From Parabacteroides acidifaciens (GTDB lineage: Bacteria; Bacteroidota; Bacteroidia; Bacteroidales; Tannerellaceae): a stretch of 64,000 nucleotides of DNA. Made by a program: the position numbers and the translations under genes. This document shows positions 1 to 8,511 of this stretch, piece after piece; position 1 is the first letter of the stretch; each line of letters opens with the position of its first letter. The notes beneath the pieces were generated by a model. It searched no databases, was not told the origin of the DNA, and worked only from the letters and a program-made list of their open reading frames with translations. Where the stretch lies: the NCBI RefSeq assembly GCF_003363715.1, contig NZ_QREV01000017.1, positions 1 through 64,000 of the forward strand, in the 5' to 3' direction.

Positions 1-22
1 CTGCGTATTGATCTGATTGGAG

Positions 23-89
23 AATAAGCCTTTTTCACACAGTCTCTGAAATCAACGGCAAAAGAGAGCCTGCGGCAAGGAGGCTTATT
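23..89. repeat. Inverted repeat upstream of glnN, function unknown
   Basis: A perfect 9-bp inverted repeat (AATAAGCCT at 23-31, AGGCTTATT at 81-89) encloses about 50 bases. The window starts just before it, so it may be the tail of a structured RNA or a terminator of a gene outside the window. No open reading frame of note runs through 1-214. I see no match to a riboswitch I can name. Confidence 0.3.
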
Positions 90-241
90 GTAATTTGTCA
101 GGTTTGCAGAAGATTCAAAACTTGACAAATATAAGCTATAAATAATAATTTATCATTGGCATATCGCCCCACTATTTCCTTTATGACACTCTTTCATCTA
201 TTTTTAACTACCGGGTGAAAGATGGAATAAAGATTTGCTTG

Positions 242-249
242 TATCTTTG
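242..249 (+). promoter_or_regulatory. Bacteroides-type -7 box (TATCTTTG) for glnN
   Basis: TATCTTTG matches the TAnnTTTG -7 consensus of Bacteroidetes and ends 28 bases before the ATG at 278. I see no clear -33 TTTG at the right spacing. The box lies inside the longer GTG-initiated frame that begins at 215, which argues for the ATG at 278. Confidence 0.6.
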
Positions 250-277
250 CAGGCGGTATAACATAAAAACAAACTGT

Positions 278-2467
278 ATGTCAATCTCACGCTTCAATGC
301 AGTGGAGAAAGCATCCAACCGAAAGGCTGTGGAAGCCATCACTCCCAATCAGAAAGTATCCGAATATTATGGTGAAAATGTCTTCAACCGGAAGGCAATG
401 CAAAAGTACCTCTCCAAGGAAACCTACAAGGCACTTACTCATGCAATCGACAATGGTACGCCCATCGACAGGGAAATAGCCAACCATGTGGCTGCCGGTA
501 TGCGCATGTGGGCACTGGAAAAAGGAGTCACGCACTACACCCACTGGTTCCAACCTCTTACCGACGGCACAGCCGAGAAACACGACGCGTTCGTGGAACA
601 TGACGGCAACGGCGGCATGATCGAAGAATTTAGCGGCAAGCTGCTCGCCCAGCAGGAACCGGATGCGTCCAGCTTCCCGAACGGCGGATTGCGCAATACG
701 TTCGAAGCACGCGGCTACTCGGCCTGGGACCCTTCTTCACCTGCGTTTATCGTAGACGATACTTTATGTATCCCGACCGTATTCATCGCCTACACAGGTG
801 AGGCGCTGGACTATAAAACACCGCTGATCCGTTCGATCGAGGTGTTGAACGAAGCAGCCAAAGACGTTTGCAACTACTTCAACGAAGAGGTAAACAAAGT
901 CATCACATATTTAGGATGGGAACAAGAATATTTCCTGGTCGACGAAGACCTTTATTCCGCCCGTCCGGACCTGTCACTGACGGAACGCACCTTGCTGGGA
1001 CACGAAAGTGCCAAAAACCAGCAGTTGGACGATCACTATTTCGGAGCGATCCCTTCCCGGGTACAGGAGTTCATGAAGGATCTGGAAACGGAATGTTACA
1101 AATTAGGTATTCCGGTCAAGACCCGTCACAACGAGGTTGCCCCGAACCAGTTCGAGTTGGCGCCTATTTATGAAGAATGCAACTTGGCAAACGACCATAA
1201 CCAATTGCTGATGTCGGTCATGAAACGAGTTTCACGCCGCCACAATTTCCGTGTGCTGCTTCACGAAAAGCCTTTCATGGGTGTGAACGGCTCCGGTAAA
1301 CACTGCAACTGGTCGATGGGGACCGATACAGGCATCAACCTTTTCTCTCCGGGAAAAGACCGTGAAGACAATCTGAGGTTTATCACCTTCGTTGTCAACT
1401 CGCTGATGGCCGTATATAAATACAACGCCCTGCTGAAAGCCAGCATCGCATCGGCAACCAACGCACACCGTCTGGGAGCCAACGAAGCCCCGCCTGCAAT
1501 CATCTCATCCTTCTTGGGAACACAGATCACAGAGATACTCGACAAGTTTGAAAACTGCTCCATCGAAGATGCCATCGAAGTAGACGACAAGAAGCGCCTG
1601 CACTTAGGCTTCGGACAGATCCCCGAACTGTTGCTGGACAATACGGATCGTAACCGTACCTCTCCTTTCGCCTTTACCGGAAACCGCTTCGAGTTCCGTG
1701 CACTCGGTTCGTCGGCTAACTGCGGTTCGGCCATGCTGGCACTGAATTCGGCCGTTGCCTACCAGCTCCGCCAGTTCAAGGAAGATGTAGAGGCGCTGCG
1801 TGAAAAAGGCAAAAGCAAGGAAGCCGCCATTTTCGAAGTACTGAAAGCCTATATCAAGGAATCCAAACCCATCCGTTTCGACGGCAACGGCTATGGCGAT
1901 GAATGGAAAGAAGAAGCTGCCCGCCGCGGCCTGGACTGCGAGAACAGCGTCCCGCTGCAATACGACGCTTACCTGAAGCCTGAAGTCATCAAGATGTTCA
2001 AGGAAACGGGAGTATTGAGCCTGAAGGAACTGGAAGCCCGCAACGAGGTGAAATGGGAGATGTATATTAAAAAGGTACAGATCGAAGCCCGCGTCCTCGG
2101 CGACCTGTCGATGAACCATATCATCCCGGTCGTCCTCCACTATCAATCCTTGCTGCTGAGCAACATCACAAAGCTAAAGGAGACCTTCGACAAAGAAGAG
2201 TATGACGAACTGTCGACCGAACCGCGCCGTCTGGTACGTAATATATCAAAACACGTCAACGCCGTGACCCGGATGACAGACGAAATGGTGGAAGCCCGCA
2301 AGAAAGCAAATCGCATCACCGACTTACGCAGCAAGGCAATTGCTTACCACGACACGGTCGCTCCTTATCTGGATGAGATACGCAGCCATATAGACGACCT
2401 CGAGTTGATGGTTGATAATCAGATGTGGCCATTGCCAAAATACCGGGAATTGCTATTCATTCGTTAA
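278..2467 (+). CDS. glnN: Glutamine synthetase type III (GSIII)
   Basis: Makes glutamine from glutamate, ammonia and ATP in the cytoplasm, the entry point of ammonia assimilation. The 729-residue length is the usual size of the Bacteroides type III enzyme, much longer than GSI or GSII. Visible motifs include FMGVNGSGKHCNW near residue 333 (substrate-binding loop with NGSG) and NRTSPFAFTGNRFEFRALGS near residue 460, both characteristic of the glutamine synthetase catalytic barrel. The C-terminal helical region (LSTEPRRLVRNISKHVNAV) is GSIII-specific. I chose the ATG at 278 rather than the in-frame GTG at 215 because the TATCTTTG promoter box lies between them. The gene stands alone, with a terminator just after its stop. 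Confidence 0.95.
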   Translation: MSISRFNAVEKASNRKAVEAITPNQKVSEYYGENVFNRKAMQKYLSKETYKALTHAIDNGTPIDREIANHVAAGMRMWALEKGVTHYTHWFQPLTDGTAEKHDAFVEHDGNGGMIEEFSGKLLAQQEPDASSFPNGGLRNTFEARGYSAWDPSSPAFIVDDTLCIPTVFIAYTGEALDYKTPLIRSIEVLNEAAKDVCNYFNEEVNKVITYLGWEQEYFLVDEDLYSARPDLSLTERTLLGHESAKNQQLDDHYFGAIPSRVQEFMKDLETECYKLGIPVKTRHNEVAPNQFELAPIYEECNLANDHNQLLMSVMKRVSRRHNFRVLLHEKPFMGVNGSGKHCNWSMGTDTGINLFSPGKDREDNLRFITFVVNSLMAVYKYNALLKASIASATNAHRLGANEAPPAIISSFLGTQITEILDKFENCSIEDAIEVDDKKRLHLGFGQIPELLLDNTDRNRTSPFAFTGNRFEFRALGSSANCGSAMLALNSAVAYQLRQFKEDVEALREKGKSKEAAIFEVLKAYIKESKPIRFDGNGYGDEWKEEAARRGLDCENSVPLQYDAYLKPEVIKMFKETGVLSLKELEARNEVKWEMYIKKVQIEARVLGDLSMNHIIPVVLHYQSLLLSNITKLKETFDKEEYDELSTEPRRLVRNISKHVNAVTRMTDEMVEARKKANRITDLRSKAIAYHDTVAPYLDEIRSHIDDLELMVDNQMWPLPKYRELLFIR

Positions 2468-2492
2468 TATTAACCTTACCCTATTCATATCA

Positions 2493-2528
2493 AAGACTGG
2501 CTTTATACAAATAAGTCAGTCTTTTTTA
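2493..2528 (+). terminator. Rho-independent terminator of glnN
   Basis: An 11-bp stem (AAGACTGGCTT paired with AAGTCAGTCTT, one G-T pair) with a 9-base loop is followed by a run of T. It lies 26 bases after the glnN stop and insulates the downstream susC region. Confidence 0.8.
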
Positions 2529-2543
2529 TTACTCATAAACATA

Positions 2544-2955
2544 AGTCTTTGTAGAACTTAGTTAAAATACAATCAAACTAAGTAAATGGGCCCGTAATAA
2601 TCATCAAACTGCTTCTCATAAACACATTTTTATATAGTTGAACACTCTTTTGTGGGCAAAAATATGTAAAAAGATTGTAACTACAATTTATTTGGACAAA
2701 AAAAGTAAGACAAGAATAAAAAAAATTAGCACTTCGTACATTGGCATTTATTAAACATTTACAATAGAACCATTGATTAGAGATTGTTTTTCATGATTTA
2801 AAGAACCTGACAGCCCCATATACGTATTATTACGTATCAGATCATACACTTAATCAACAACTTAGACAACAAGCACAGGGTTAACATTATAATTACCACA
2901 TAAGAGTAAATTTTTATCAATAACATTAAAATACAAACATAGTTCTACAAAGACT
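2544..2955. promoter_or_regulatory. Putative invertible promoter segment (inverton) upstream of susC
   Basis: A 15-bp perfect inverted repeat, AGTCTTTGTAGAACT at 2544-2558 and its reverse complement at 2941-2955, bounds 382 bases of AT-rich non-coding DNA between glnN and susC. Inside, the best promoter match reads on the minus strand, away from susC: TATTTTTG (2657-2664) with ATTG (2684-2687) at 19-base spacing. I find no TAnnTTTG box on the plus strand of the segment, so the captured orientation should be OFF for susC. A palindrome, ATACGTA-N4-TACGTAT, lies at 2820-2837. Promoter inversion by tyrosine recombinases is known for Bacteroides SusC/SusD genes; no recombinase is encoded in this window. 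This accounts for most of the 544-base gene-free stretch 2468-3011. Confidence 0.7.
2657..2687 (-). promoter_or_regulatory. Candidate promoter inside the inverton, pointing away from susC
   Basis: On the minus strand, ATTG (near-consensus -33 TTTG) is followed after 19 bases by TATTTTTG (perfect TAnnTTTG -7). Inversion about the 15-bp repeats would move it to about 2812-2842 on the plus strand, roughly 160-170 bases before the susC start. Confidence 0.5.
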
Positions 2956-3011
2956 ATGGTAACTAATATGTCAGTGTGTATTGATTAGTCTAACTTATAA
3001 GAATGTGTATT

Positions 3012-6000
3012 ATGATGAAAAAATTAATTATTATTTTTCAATTCCTTTTGATAGGAATCAGTATGATTGTTGCCCAGAATACGCAAGTAAAGGGAACAGT
3101 TACATCAGGCGATGACGGCTTACCTATTCCAGGAGCCTCCGTCGCAGTAAAAGGTACCACGCTCGGTACGATAACAGACGTTGACGGGAATTTCTCCCTG
3201 TCGGTTCCAGCAAATGCTAAAATCCTCCAGATATCCTTCGTCGGGATGAAAACACAAGAGGTAGCAGTGAAACCGGTTATCGCGGTCGTACTGCAATCGG
3301 ATGTCGCTTTCCTGGACGAAGTAGTAGTCACTGCACAAGGATTGACGCGTAAAGAGAAATCCTTAGGATACGCGACCCAACAGGTAAAAGCAGAAGACCT
3401 GCAGGCTGTCCGCCAAACGGATTTGAACAACGCCTTGGTTGGTAAAGTAGCCGGTGTCCGCTTTTTAGGTGGTTCGGGAGCCAAGTTCGACGCTGGTAAG
3501 ATCGTCTTGCGCGGTACCAGTTCGTTGACTGATGCAGGCGGTAGCGAACCGTTATATGTTGTGGACGGTATCATTACCAATGCAAACTCGATTAATATGG
3601 ACGACGTGGAAGCTGTCAACGTATTGAAAGGGCCGGCAGCCACAGCTCTTTACGGTTCACGCGGTGGAAACGGAGCCATTATCATTACGACAAAAGGGCT
3701 TACCGGTGAAAAATCGGAATTCAACGTAAGCCACACGCTTTCTTTTGAAAAAGTGTACCTGCACAATGATATCCAGAAAGAATACGGAGGCGGTTATTAC
3801 GGAGCAGACGCAGAAATGGACGTCTTCCACTATGATCCAGCCAGACATCCTTCCTACTTGCAAGCATTGGATGGCGTTCAATATTACGACTATGCCGACG
3901 ATGCCAGCTGGGGACCGAAACTGGACGGACGTGAATACGCTCCCTGGTATGCTTGGGATCCGACAAGCCCGCTGTTCGGAAAGACGGATAAATGGACTTC
4001 CAAGATGAACCTGAACGATTTGTTCGACACAGGAGTCACCAACACGACAAACCTTTCGTTTGCCCGTTCCGGTAAAGACTACATGACACGCGTCTCATTC
4101 ACCAATTCGGCACGCGACGGTGTAGCCCCCAACAGTAACGCTGTCCGCCGCTTCCTTTCGGCCAAGACACAATTCAAGCCGATGGACAGATTGACAATCT
4201 CTTTGGATTACAAGTACACCTACCGGAAAAACCACAACGCAGCAGTTGAAGGTTATTCAGGCGCTGGTAACGTGCTTTACTCATACCAGCAATGGGGACA
4301 TACGAATGTCGACCTCAGCCAGTTACGCGACTACAAACGCCCGGACGGTACTTTCCGCTCCTGGAACATTACGAGCCCGACAAACCTGACGCCTCAGTTC
4401 CATGACAACCCGTTTGCCCTGTATAATGAAATCAACAACACGGATATCTACCAGTGGAATGTATTCAGCGCAGACGCACAATTGGAATTACCCTGGAACA
4501 TCAAGGCCGGTGTCAAGATGAACGGTAATATCCGCAACCAGCGTACCGAAGGCAAGATGCCGATGAATGTCTTAGACGAAGTATCCACCTACAATGAGGG
4601 ACAAAACTCGCTGATCGACATGCAGGTACAGGGACGTCTGACATGGGGAGGCCGTTTCGTCGATGACCGCTTGTCGATAGACGCAGCTTTATTCCTTGAA
4701 AACAGAAATTATACCTATAACGAAGTAAGCGCCTTTACACGCGACGGGCTTTTCCTCGATAAGTTCTTCAGTACGGCTGCTTCCGTTGGTCTGGCCGGTG
4801 GTAGCAACTCCAAAACGGACATGAAGGAACAAAGTATCTACGGAACCGGTACTTTCGGATGGGACGATACTTATTATCTGGACTTCTCACTGCGTAACGA
4901 CTGGACTTCCACACTGCATCCGGATAGAAACAGCTACCTGTACGGAGGCCTTTCGGCTGCTGTAATGGTGAACAACTGGATGAAAGATGTTGAATGGCTG
5001 GACTACTGGAAAGTGAGAGGCTCCATGGCACAGGTAGGTTCTACGATGAGTGCATACAATGTATATCCGACCTATAAACTGAAAGACGCTGACGGCAACG
5101 TCATCAAATACGGCTCGCTTTCCAACCTGTGGAACGACACGAACCTGAAAGATCCTTATATCAAACCGACAATCTCAACTTCTTTCGAAGTCGGTACGGA
5201 ATTCAAGATGTTCGGAAACCGTTTCTGGGGAGACTTCAACTTCTACAACCGTGACTCCAAGGACCAGATCATCAACGTGAACACGACTCCCGCAAGCGGA
5301 TACAGAAGCCGTAAGATGAACGCCGGTCTGATCCGTAACAGAGGTATCGAACTTTCATTAGGCGGCACGCCGGTCAGCACAAGAGACTGGACGTGGGATA
5401 TCAACGCCAATGTTGCCCGAAACAGAAATACACTGGAAGAGCTGGTTGAAGGACAAGACACATATCAGATCTACTGGATGAGCTGGAGCACACGCGTCTA
5501 CTCGTATGCCGAAGTCGGCAAACCGATCGGTGTGATCCGTGGTTCCACATGGGCAAAAGACCCGGAAGGACGTATTATCCTTTCAGAACGTGCCGATCCT
5601 AACCATGTTTACGGCCCTTACGCCCCGCTGCTCGATGCAAGCGCACAGGAAGAATTAGGTAATATCCAGCCGGATCTGACCGGAGGTTTCTCTACTTCTC
5701 TCCGTTATAAGAACTTCAGGTTAAGTGCTTCTTTCGACTTCCAGATCGGCGGTGAAATAGCATCTGCAACCAATATGTTCGGTGAAGGTTCCGGATTGCT
5801 GACCTCTACAGTCGGACTGAACGATAAAGGAAATCCGATCCGTAACAGTGTTGCCGACGGCGGTGGTGTCCGTATGGATGGCGTTGTCGATAATGGCGAC
5901 GGGACATACAGACCTGTAACGGCTTATGTCGATGCTAACTATTATTACCAGTCACGCAAAAGTCTGATCTGGGAAGATTATGTTTATGATGCAAGTTACC

Positions 6001-6236
6001 TGAAAATGCGCGAACTGTCCGTAACCTACGACGTTCCCACAGCTTTCCTTGACAAAACAAAGTCTGGTATAAAGAAAGCCAGTTTATCGTTTGTTGCACA
6101 GAATCCTTGGTTGATCTATTCCGGCGTGCCCAACATCGACCCGTCTGAATCAGGTGGCGCAACCTATAATTATATAGAAGGAGGACAGGCAGCTTCTACC
6201 CGTTCTTTCGGTCTTACAGTAAATCTTACATTCTAA
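3012..6236 (+). CDS. SusC/RagA-family TonB-dependent outer-membrane transporter
   Basis: Outer-membrane importer that works with the SusD-like lipoprotein encoded next to it to take up an oligomeric nutrient with TonB energy. After a signal peptide ending near residue 22 (IVAQ) come a carboxypeptidase-regulatory-like domain (about 24-100), a DEVVVTAQG segment near 102-110 typical of the start of the plug, and the plug domain to about residue 231 (ALYGSRGGNGAIIITTKG). A long beta-barrel ends in the aromatic LTVNLTF. There is no STN domain, so it is not the type that signals directly to a FecR anti-sigma factor. I prefer the ATG at 3012 (MMKKLII); an in-frame ATG at 3003 exists. It is followed after 20 bases by the susD-like gene. 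Expression is probably set by the inversion-type segment upstream. No glycosidase is linked, so the substrate could be a glycan, a peptide or other. Confidence 0.93.
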   Translation: MMKKLIIIFQFLLIGISMIVAQNTQVKGTVTSGDDGLPIPGASVAVKGTTLGTITDVDGNFSLSVPANAKILQISFVGMKTQEVAVKPVIAVVLQSDVAFLDEVVVTAQGLTRKEKSLGYATQQVKAEDLQAVRQTDLNNALVGKVAGVRFLGGSGAKFDAGKIVLRGTSSLTDAGGSEPLYVVDGIITNANSINMDDVEAVNVLKGPAATALYGSRGGNGAIIITTKGLTGEKSEFNVSHTLSFEKVYLHNDIQKEYGGGYYGADAEMDVFHYDPARHPSYLQALDGVQYYDYADDASWGPKLDGREYAPWYAWDPTSPLFGKTDKWTSKMNLNDLFDTGVTNTTNLSFARSGKDYMTRVSFTNSARDGVAPNSNAVRRFLSAKTQFKPMDRLTISLDYKYTYRKNHNAAVEGYSGAGNVLYSYQQWGHTNVDLSQLRDYKRPDGTFRSWNITSPTNLTPQFHDNPFALYNEINNTDIYQWNVFSADAQLELPWNIKAGVKMNGNIRNQRTEGKMPMNVLDEVSTYNEGQNSLIDMQVQGRLTWGGRFVDDRLSIDAALFLENRNYTYNEVSAFTRDGLFLDKFFSTAASVGLAGGSNSKTDMKEQSIYGTGTFGWDDTYYLDFSLRNDWTSTLHPDRNSYLYGGLSAAVMVNNWMKDVEWLDYWKVRGSMAQVGSTMSAYNVYPTYKLKDADGNVIKYGSLSNLWNDTNLKDPYIKPTISTSFEVGTEFKMFGNRFWGDFNFYNRDSKDQIINVNTTPASGYRSRKMNAGLIRNRGIELSLGGTPVSTRDWTWDINANVARNRNTLEELVEGQDTYQIYWMSWSTRVYSYAEVGKPIGVIRGSTWAKDPEGRIILSERADPNHVYGPYAPLLDASAQEELGNIQPDLTGGFSTSLRYKNFRLSASFDFQIGGEIASATNMFGEGSGLLTSTVGLNDKGNPIRNSVADGGGVRMDGVVDNGDGTYRPVTAYVDANYYYQSRKSLIWEDYVYDASYLKMRELSVTYDVPTAFLDKTKSGIKKASLSFVAQNPWLIYSGVPNIDPSESGGATYNYIEGGQAASTRSFGLTVNLTF

Positions 6237-6256
6237 ACTTAATAAGGAGTTGAATT

Positions 6257-7717
6257 ATGAAATATATAAAATTTATAGCAATAGCATTAACCGGCTTAAT
6301 GACATTTAGCAGTTGCGGGGATTTCGGCGACACAAACGTTGACCCGAACAACCCGTCAATGCCGGAGACACGTTTCTTGTTTACATACGCCTGCCGGGTA
6401 GTCCCGCAGTTCACCATGACCGGAACGTATGATCCCTGGAACCAGTTATACCCGCAATATTTCACAGAAAGACAAAATGTCCAATATAGCGGATATGCCA
6501 TGACCGACTTCAACCTGGGTCCCTTCTACTACGAACGTCTCCGTAACCTGAATACAATCATCTCACTGAACACAGATGAGGAAACGGCAAACGAGTCGTA
6601 TGTGGTTCAATTGGGAGATAGAAACAACCAGATTGCCGCCTGCCGTACGCTGCGTGCATTCATTTATATGCACATGACCGACGTCGTAGGAATGCTTCCT
6701 TACACAGAAGCATTGAAAGGCGACGATGGTCTCTTTACTCCCAAATATGATACGCAACAATTTATCTACGAGGATCTGGACCGTGATTTATCCGAAGCAT
6801 ACAGCCAGTTCGACGAATCCGGCTCATTGGATAATACTTTCGACATCCTGTATGCCGGCAATATCGCCCGCTGGAAAAAGCTCAATGCATCTACGCGTAT
6901 GATGCTGGCGATCAAACTGTCAGACGTAGATCCGGCAGCCGGAAAAGCTCGTTTTGCAAAGGCTTATGCAGACGGAGGCATGGTTAGTAACGATGACCGC
7001 TTGGAATATAAATACTTGCCAGAAACAGCGAATGAGAATCCATTATATAACAATATCATTGTTTCCGGTCGTAAAGACTTTGCCCCGTCCAAAACGATTT
7101 TGGACCAGCTGATCGCCTATAACGATCCGCGTTTGGAAGTTTATGCAGACCCGAACAGTGAAGGTAAATATGAAGGTGTTCCGTACGGTATTGCACAGGC
7201 GGAAATTGTAAACTACCCGGATTGTGCGACTTTCGACCCTCGTTATTACCAGCAAAATTCACCGATGGTGGTCATTTCGCCCTCACATATCTTACTGATT
7301 CAGGCAGAAGCAGCCGTCCGCGGATGGATAAATGCCGATGCAGAAGCATTATATAAAGCAGGTATCGCCGCTTCCTTCGGCCAATACGGATTGGACAGCC
7401 AGGTCGATGCTTACTGTGCTCAACCCGAGATCGCATTCACGGGGTCAGATCAGCAAAAGATAGAAAAAATAGCGATGCAACGCTGGTTAGGCAACTTTAT
7501 GCAGGATGGCATCGAGGCTTGGTCCGACTGGCGCCGGTTGAACGTGCCGAAGTTGAAACCGGGTAGCGCAGCAACAGTAACCCATGTTCCGTACCGCCGT
7601 CATTATTATCCGGATGATTACAACACGAATGTACCCAACTACGAAGCTGCAATAGCTGCACAGGGACCGGACAATTTCGACACTCGCGTATGGTGGGATG
7701 TTGCACCGAACGAATGA
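6257..7717 (+). CDS. SusD/RagB-like nutrient-binding outer-membrane lipoprotein (SusD-like_2 type)
   Basis: Surface lipoprotein lid that binds the nutrient for the SusC partner immediately upstream. The 486-residue protein has a lipoprotein signal with Cys20 in FSSC, followed by the GDFGDTNVDPNNP start that is common in the SusD-like_2 subgroup. Helical TPR-like regions with typical phrases (CRTLRAFIYMHMTDVVG, MQRWLGNFMQDGIEAWSDWRR) fit the fold. It is the second gene of a two-gene unit with susC and ends before a hairpin at 7781-7816. The substrate is unknown. Confidence 0.9.
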   Translation: MKYIKFIAIALTGLMTFSSCGDFGDTNVDPNNPSMPETRFLFTYACRVVPQFTMTGTYDPWNQLYPQYFTERQNVQYSGYAMTDFNLGPFYYERLRNLNTIISLNTDEETANESYVVQLGDRNNQIAACRTLRAFIYMHMTDVVGMLPYTEALKGDDGLFTPKYDTQQFIYEDLDRDLSEAYSQFDESGSLDNTFDILYAGNIARWKKLNASTRMMLAIKLSDVDPAAGKARFAKAYADGGMVSNDDRLEYKYLPETANENPLYNNIIVSGRKDFAPSKTILDQLIAYNDPRLEVYADPNSEGKYEGVPYGIAQAEIVNYPDCATFDPRYYQQNSPMVVISPSHILLIQAEAAVRGWINADAEALYKAGIAASFGQYGLDSQVDAYCAQPEIAFTGSDQQKIEKIAMQRWLGNFMQDGIEAWSDWRRLNVPKLKPGSAATVTHVPYRRHYYPDDYNTNVPNYEAAIAAQGPDNFDTRVWWDVAPNE

Positions 7718-7780
7718 AACTTTCTTATTTGTAAATAACTAAGATTAACCAGGAAAGGACCTTAATTAGACACACTTTTA

Positions 7781-7822
7781 GCCCTTCGGGTGGGTAGTGA
7801 TACCAGCTCGAAGGGCGCTTTT
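7781..7822 (+). terminator. Hairpin after susC-susD, probable terminator
   Basis: GCCCTTCG at 7781-7788 pairs perfectly with CGAAGGGC at 7809-7816, and a short TTTT follows. The T tract is weak, so termination may be partial. Confidence 0.55.
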
Positions 7823-7859
7823 AAATTGATACGGTTGTTGAATTTAATAATCAAACATT

Positions 7860-8378
7860 ATGAAAAACATCCTACTAATAATCAGTTTCGTTTTATGCAA
7901 CACGTTTGCGGTTGCACAAACATCGCGTTATTTTGATGTCAAAGTCACTCCGACTAAAATATCCAAACATATAGAATTGACACCTAAAAATATCTCAGAC
8001 GTTAGACCAAAAAATTCCGGACATTGTAATAACTCTTGTATCTGTAAAAACGAGGATACATTTAATAAACTTGTCACCTCCATCGTTAAAAGTGCTTTCA
8101 AAGGCATAGACCAGGAGGATATAAGCCTTCTAAAACAATTTAAATTCAGTTTCACTTTTGATTCCTCCATGAAAATTGTGTATTTCAGATTTACATTCTA
8201 TGAGAAATACGCCGACAGAATCATGAAATTAGAGAAAAACATGTATGACTTGTCACAAAAGTTCTTATACATGGATATAAGTCCTTATTTCGAAGTGGAA
8301 GATTCGAGTTTATTTCAATATGCACAATGGACCATTCCATTGTACAACCTATTCACCTCGGAACCGTCGAAGCAATAA
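7860..8378 (+). CDS. Small secreted hypothetical protein
   Basis: A 172-residue protein with a clear signal peptide (cleavage near AVAQ, residue 20) and no other membrane segment, so it is likely periplasmic or cell-surface. A CNNSCICK stretch near residues 57-64 carries three cysteines. The rest is mixed alpha/beta, with KIVYFRFTFYEKY suggesting beta strands. I do not recognise a function; it resembles small secreted DUF proteins of Bacteroides (possibly the DUF5043 group), which is a weak recollection. It sits 142 bases after the SusD-like gene and before a lipoprotein gene, and could belong to the same nutrient-uptake neighbourhood. Confidence 0.65.
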   Translation: MKNILLIISFVLCNTFAVAQTSRYFDVKVTPTKISKHIELTPKNISDVRPKNSGHCNNSCICKNEDTFNKLVTSIVKSAFKGIDQEDISLLKQFKFSFTFDSSMKIVYFRFTFYEKYADRIMKLEKNMYDLSQKFLYMDISPYFEVEDSSLFQYAQWTIPLYNLFTSEPSKQ

Positions 8379-8441
8379 GCAATAAAAGAAAACGAACTGT
8401 CATTTCCTCGTTAATATAGATTAATCTTCTATTTATTATAT

Positions 8442-8479
8442 AAGTATGAATAGTTCGTATCTACGATTTATTCATACTT
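8442..8479. promoter_or_regulatory. 38-bp near-perfect palindrome overlapping a promoter box
   Basis: AAGTATGAATA (8442-8452) pairs perfectly with TATTCATACTT (8469-8479), and the interior TCGTA/TACGA (8455-8459, 8462-8466) continues the dyad around a centre at 8460/8461, with only one T-T mismatch and one G-T between. The right arm overlaps the -7 box TACTTTTG (8475-8482) of the next gene. It could be an operator for a dimeric regulator, or a hairpin terminator for the previous gene given the TTTT that follows. Confidence 0.55.
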
Positions 8480-8482
8480 TTG
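8475..8482 (+). promoter_or_regulatory. -7 box (TACTTTTG) for the propeller lipoprotein gene
   Basis: Perfect TAnnTTTG, 29 bases before the ATG at 8512. It overlaps the right arm of the 38-bp palindrome, so a protein bound there would block transcription. Confidence 0.5.
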
Positions 8483-8511
8483 TTTCCAAATTCATTTAAT
8501 TCAATACAAAT

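Noticed and set aside
1-120. Cobalamin or other riboswitch upstream of glnN
   Set aside because: The inverted repeat alone does not match a known riboswitch core, and the window cuts the region.
215-277. GTG start of glnN at 215
   Set aside because: The region contains the TATCTTTG promoter box, and the shorter form has the standard 729-residue length.
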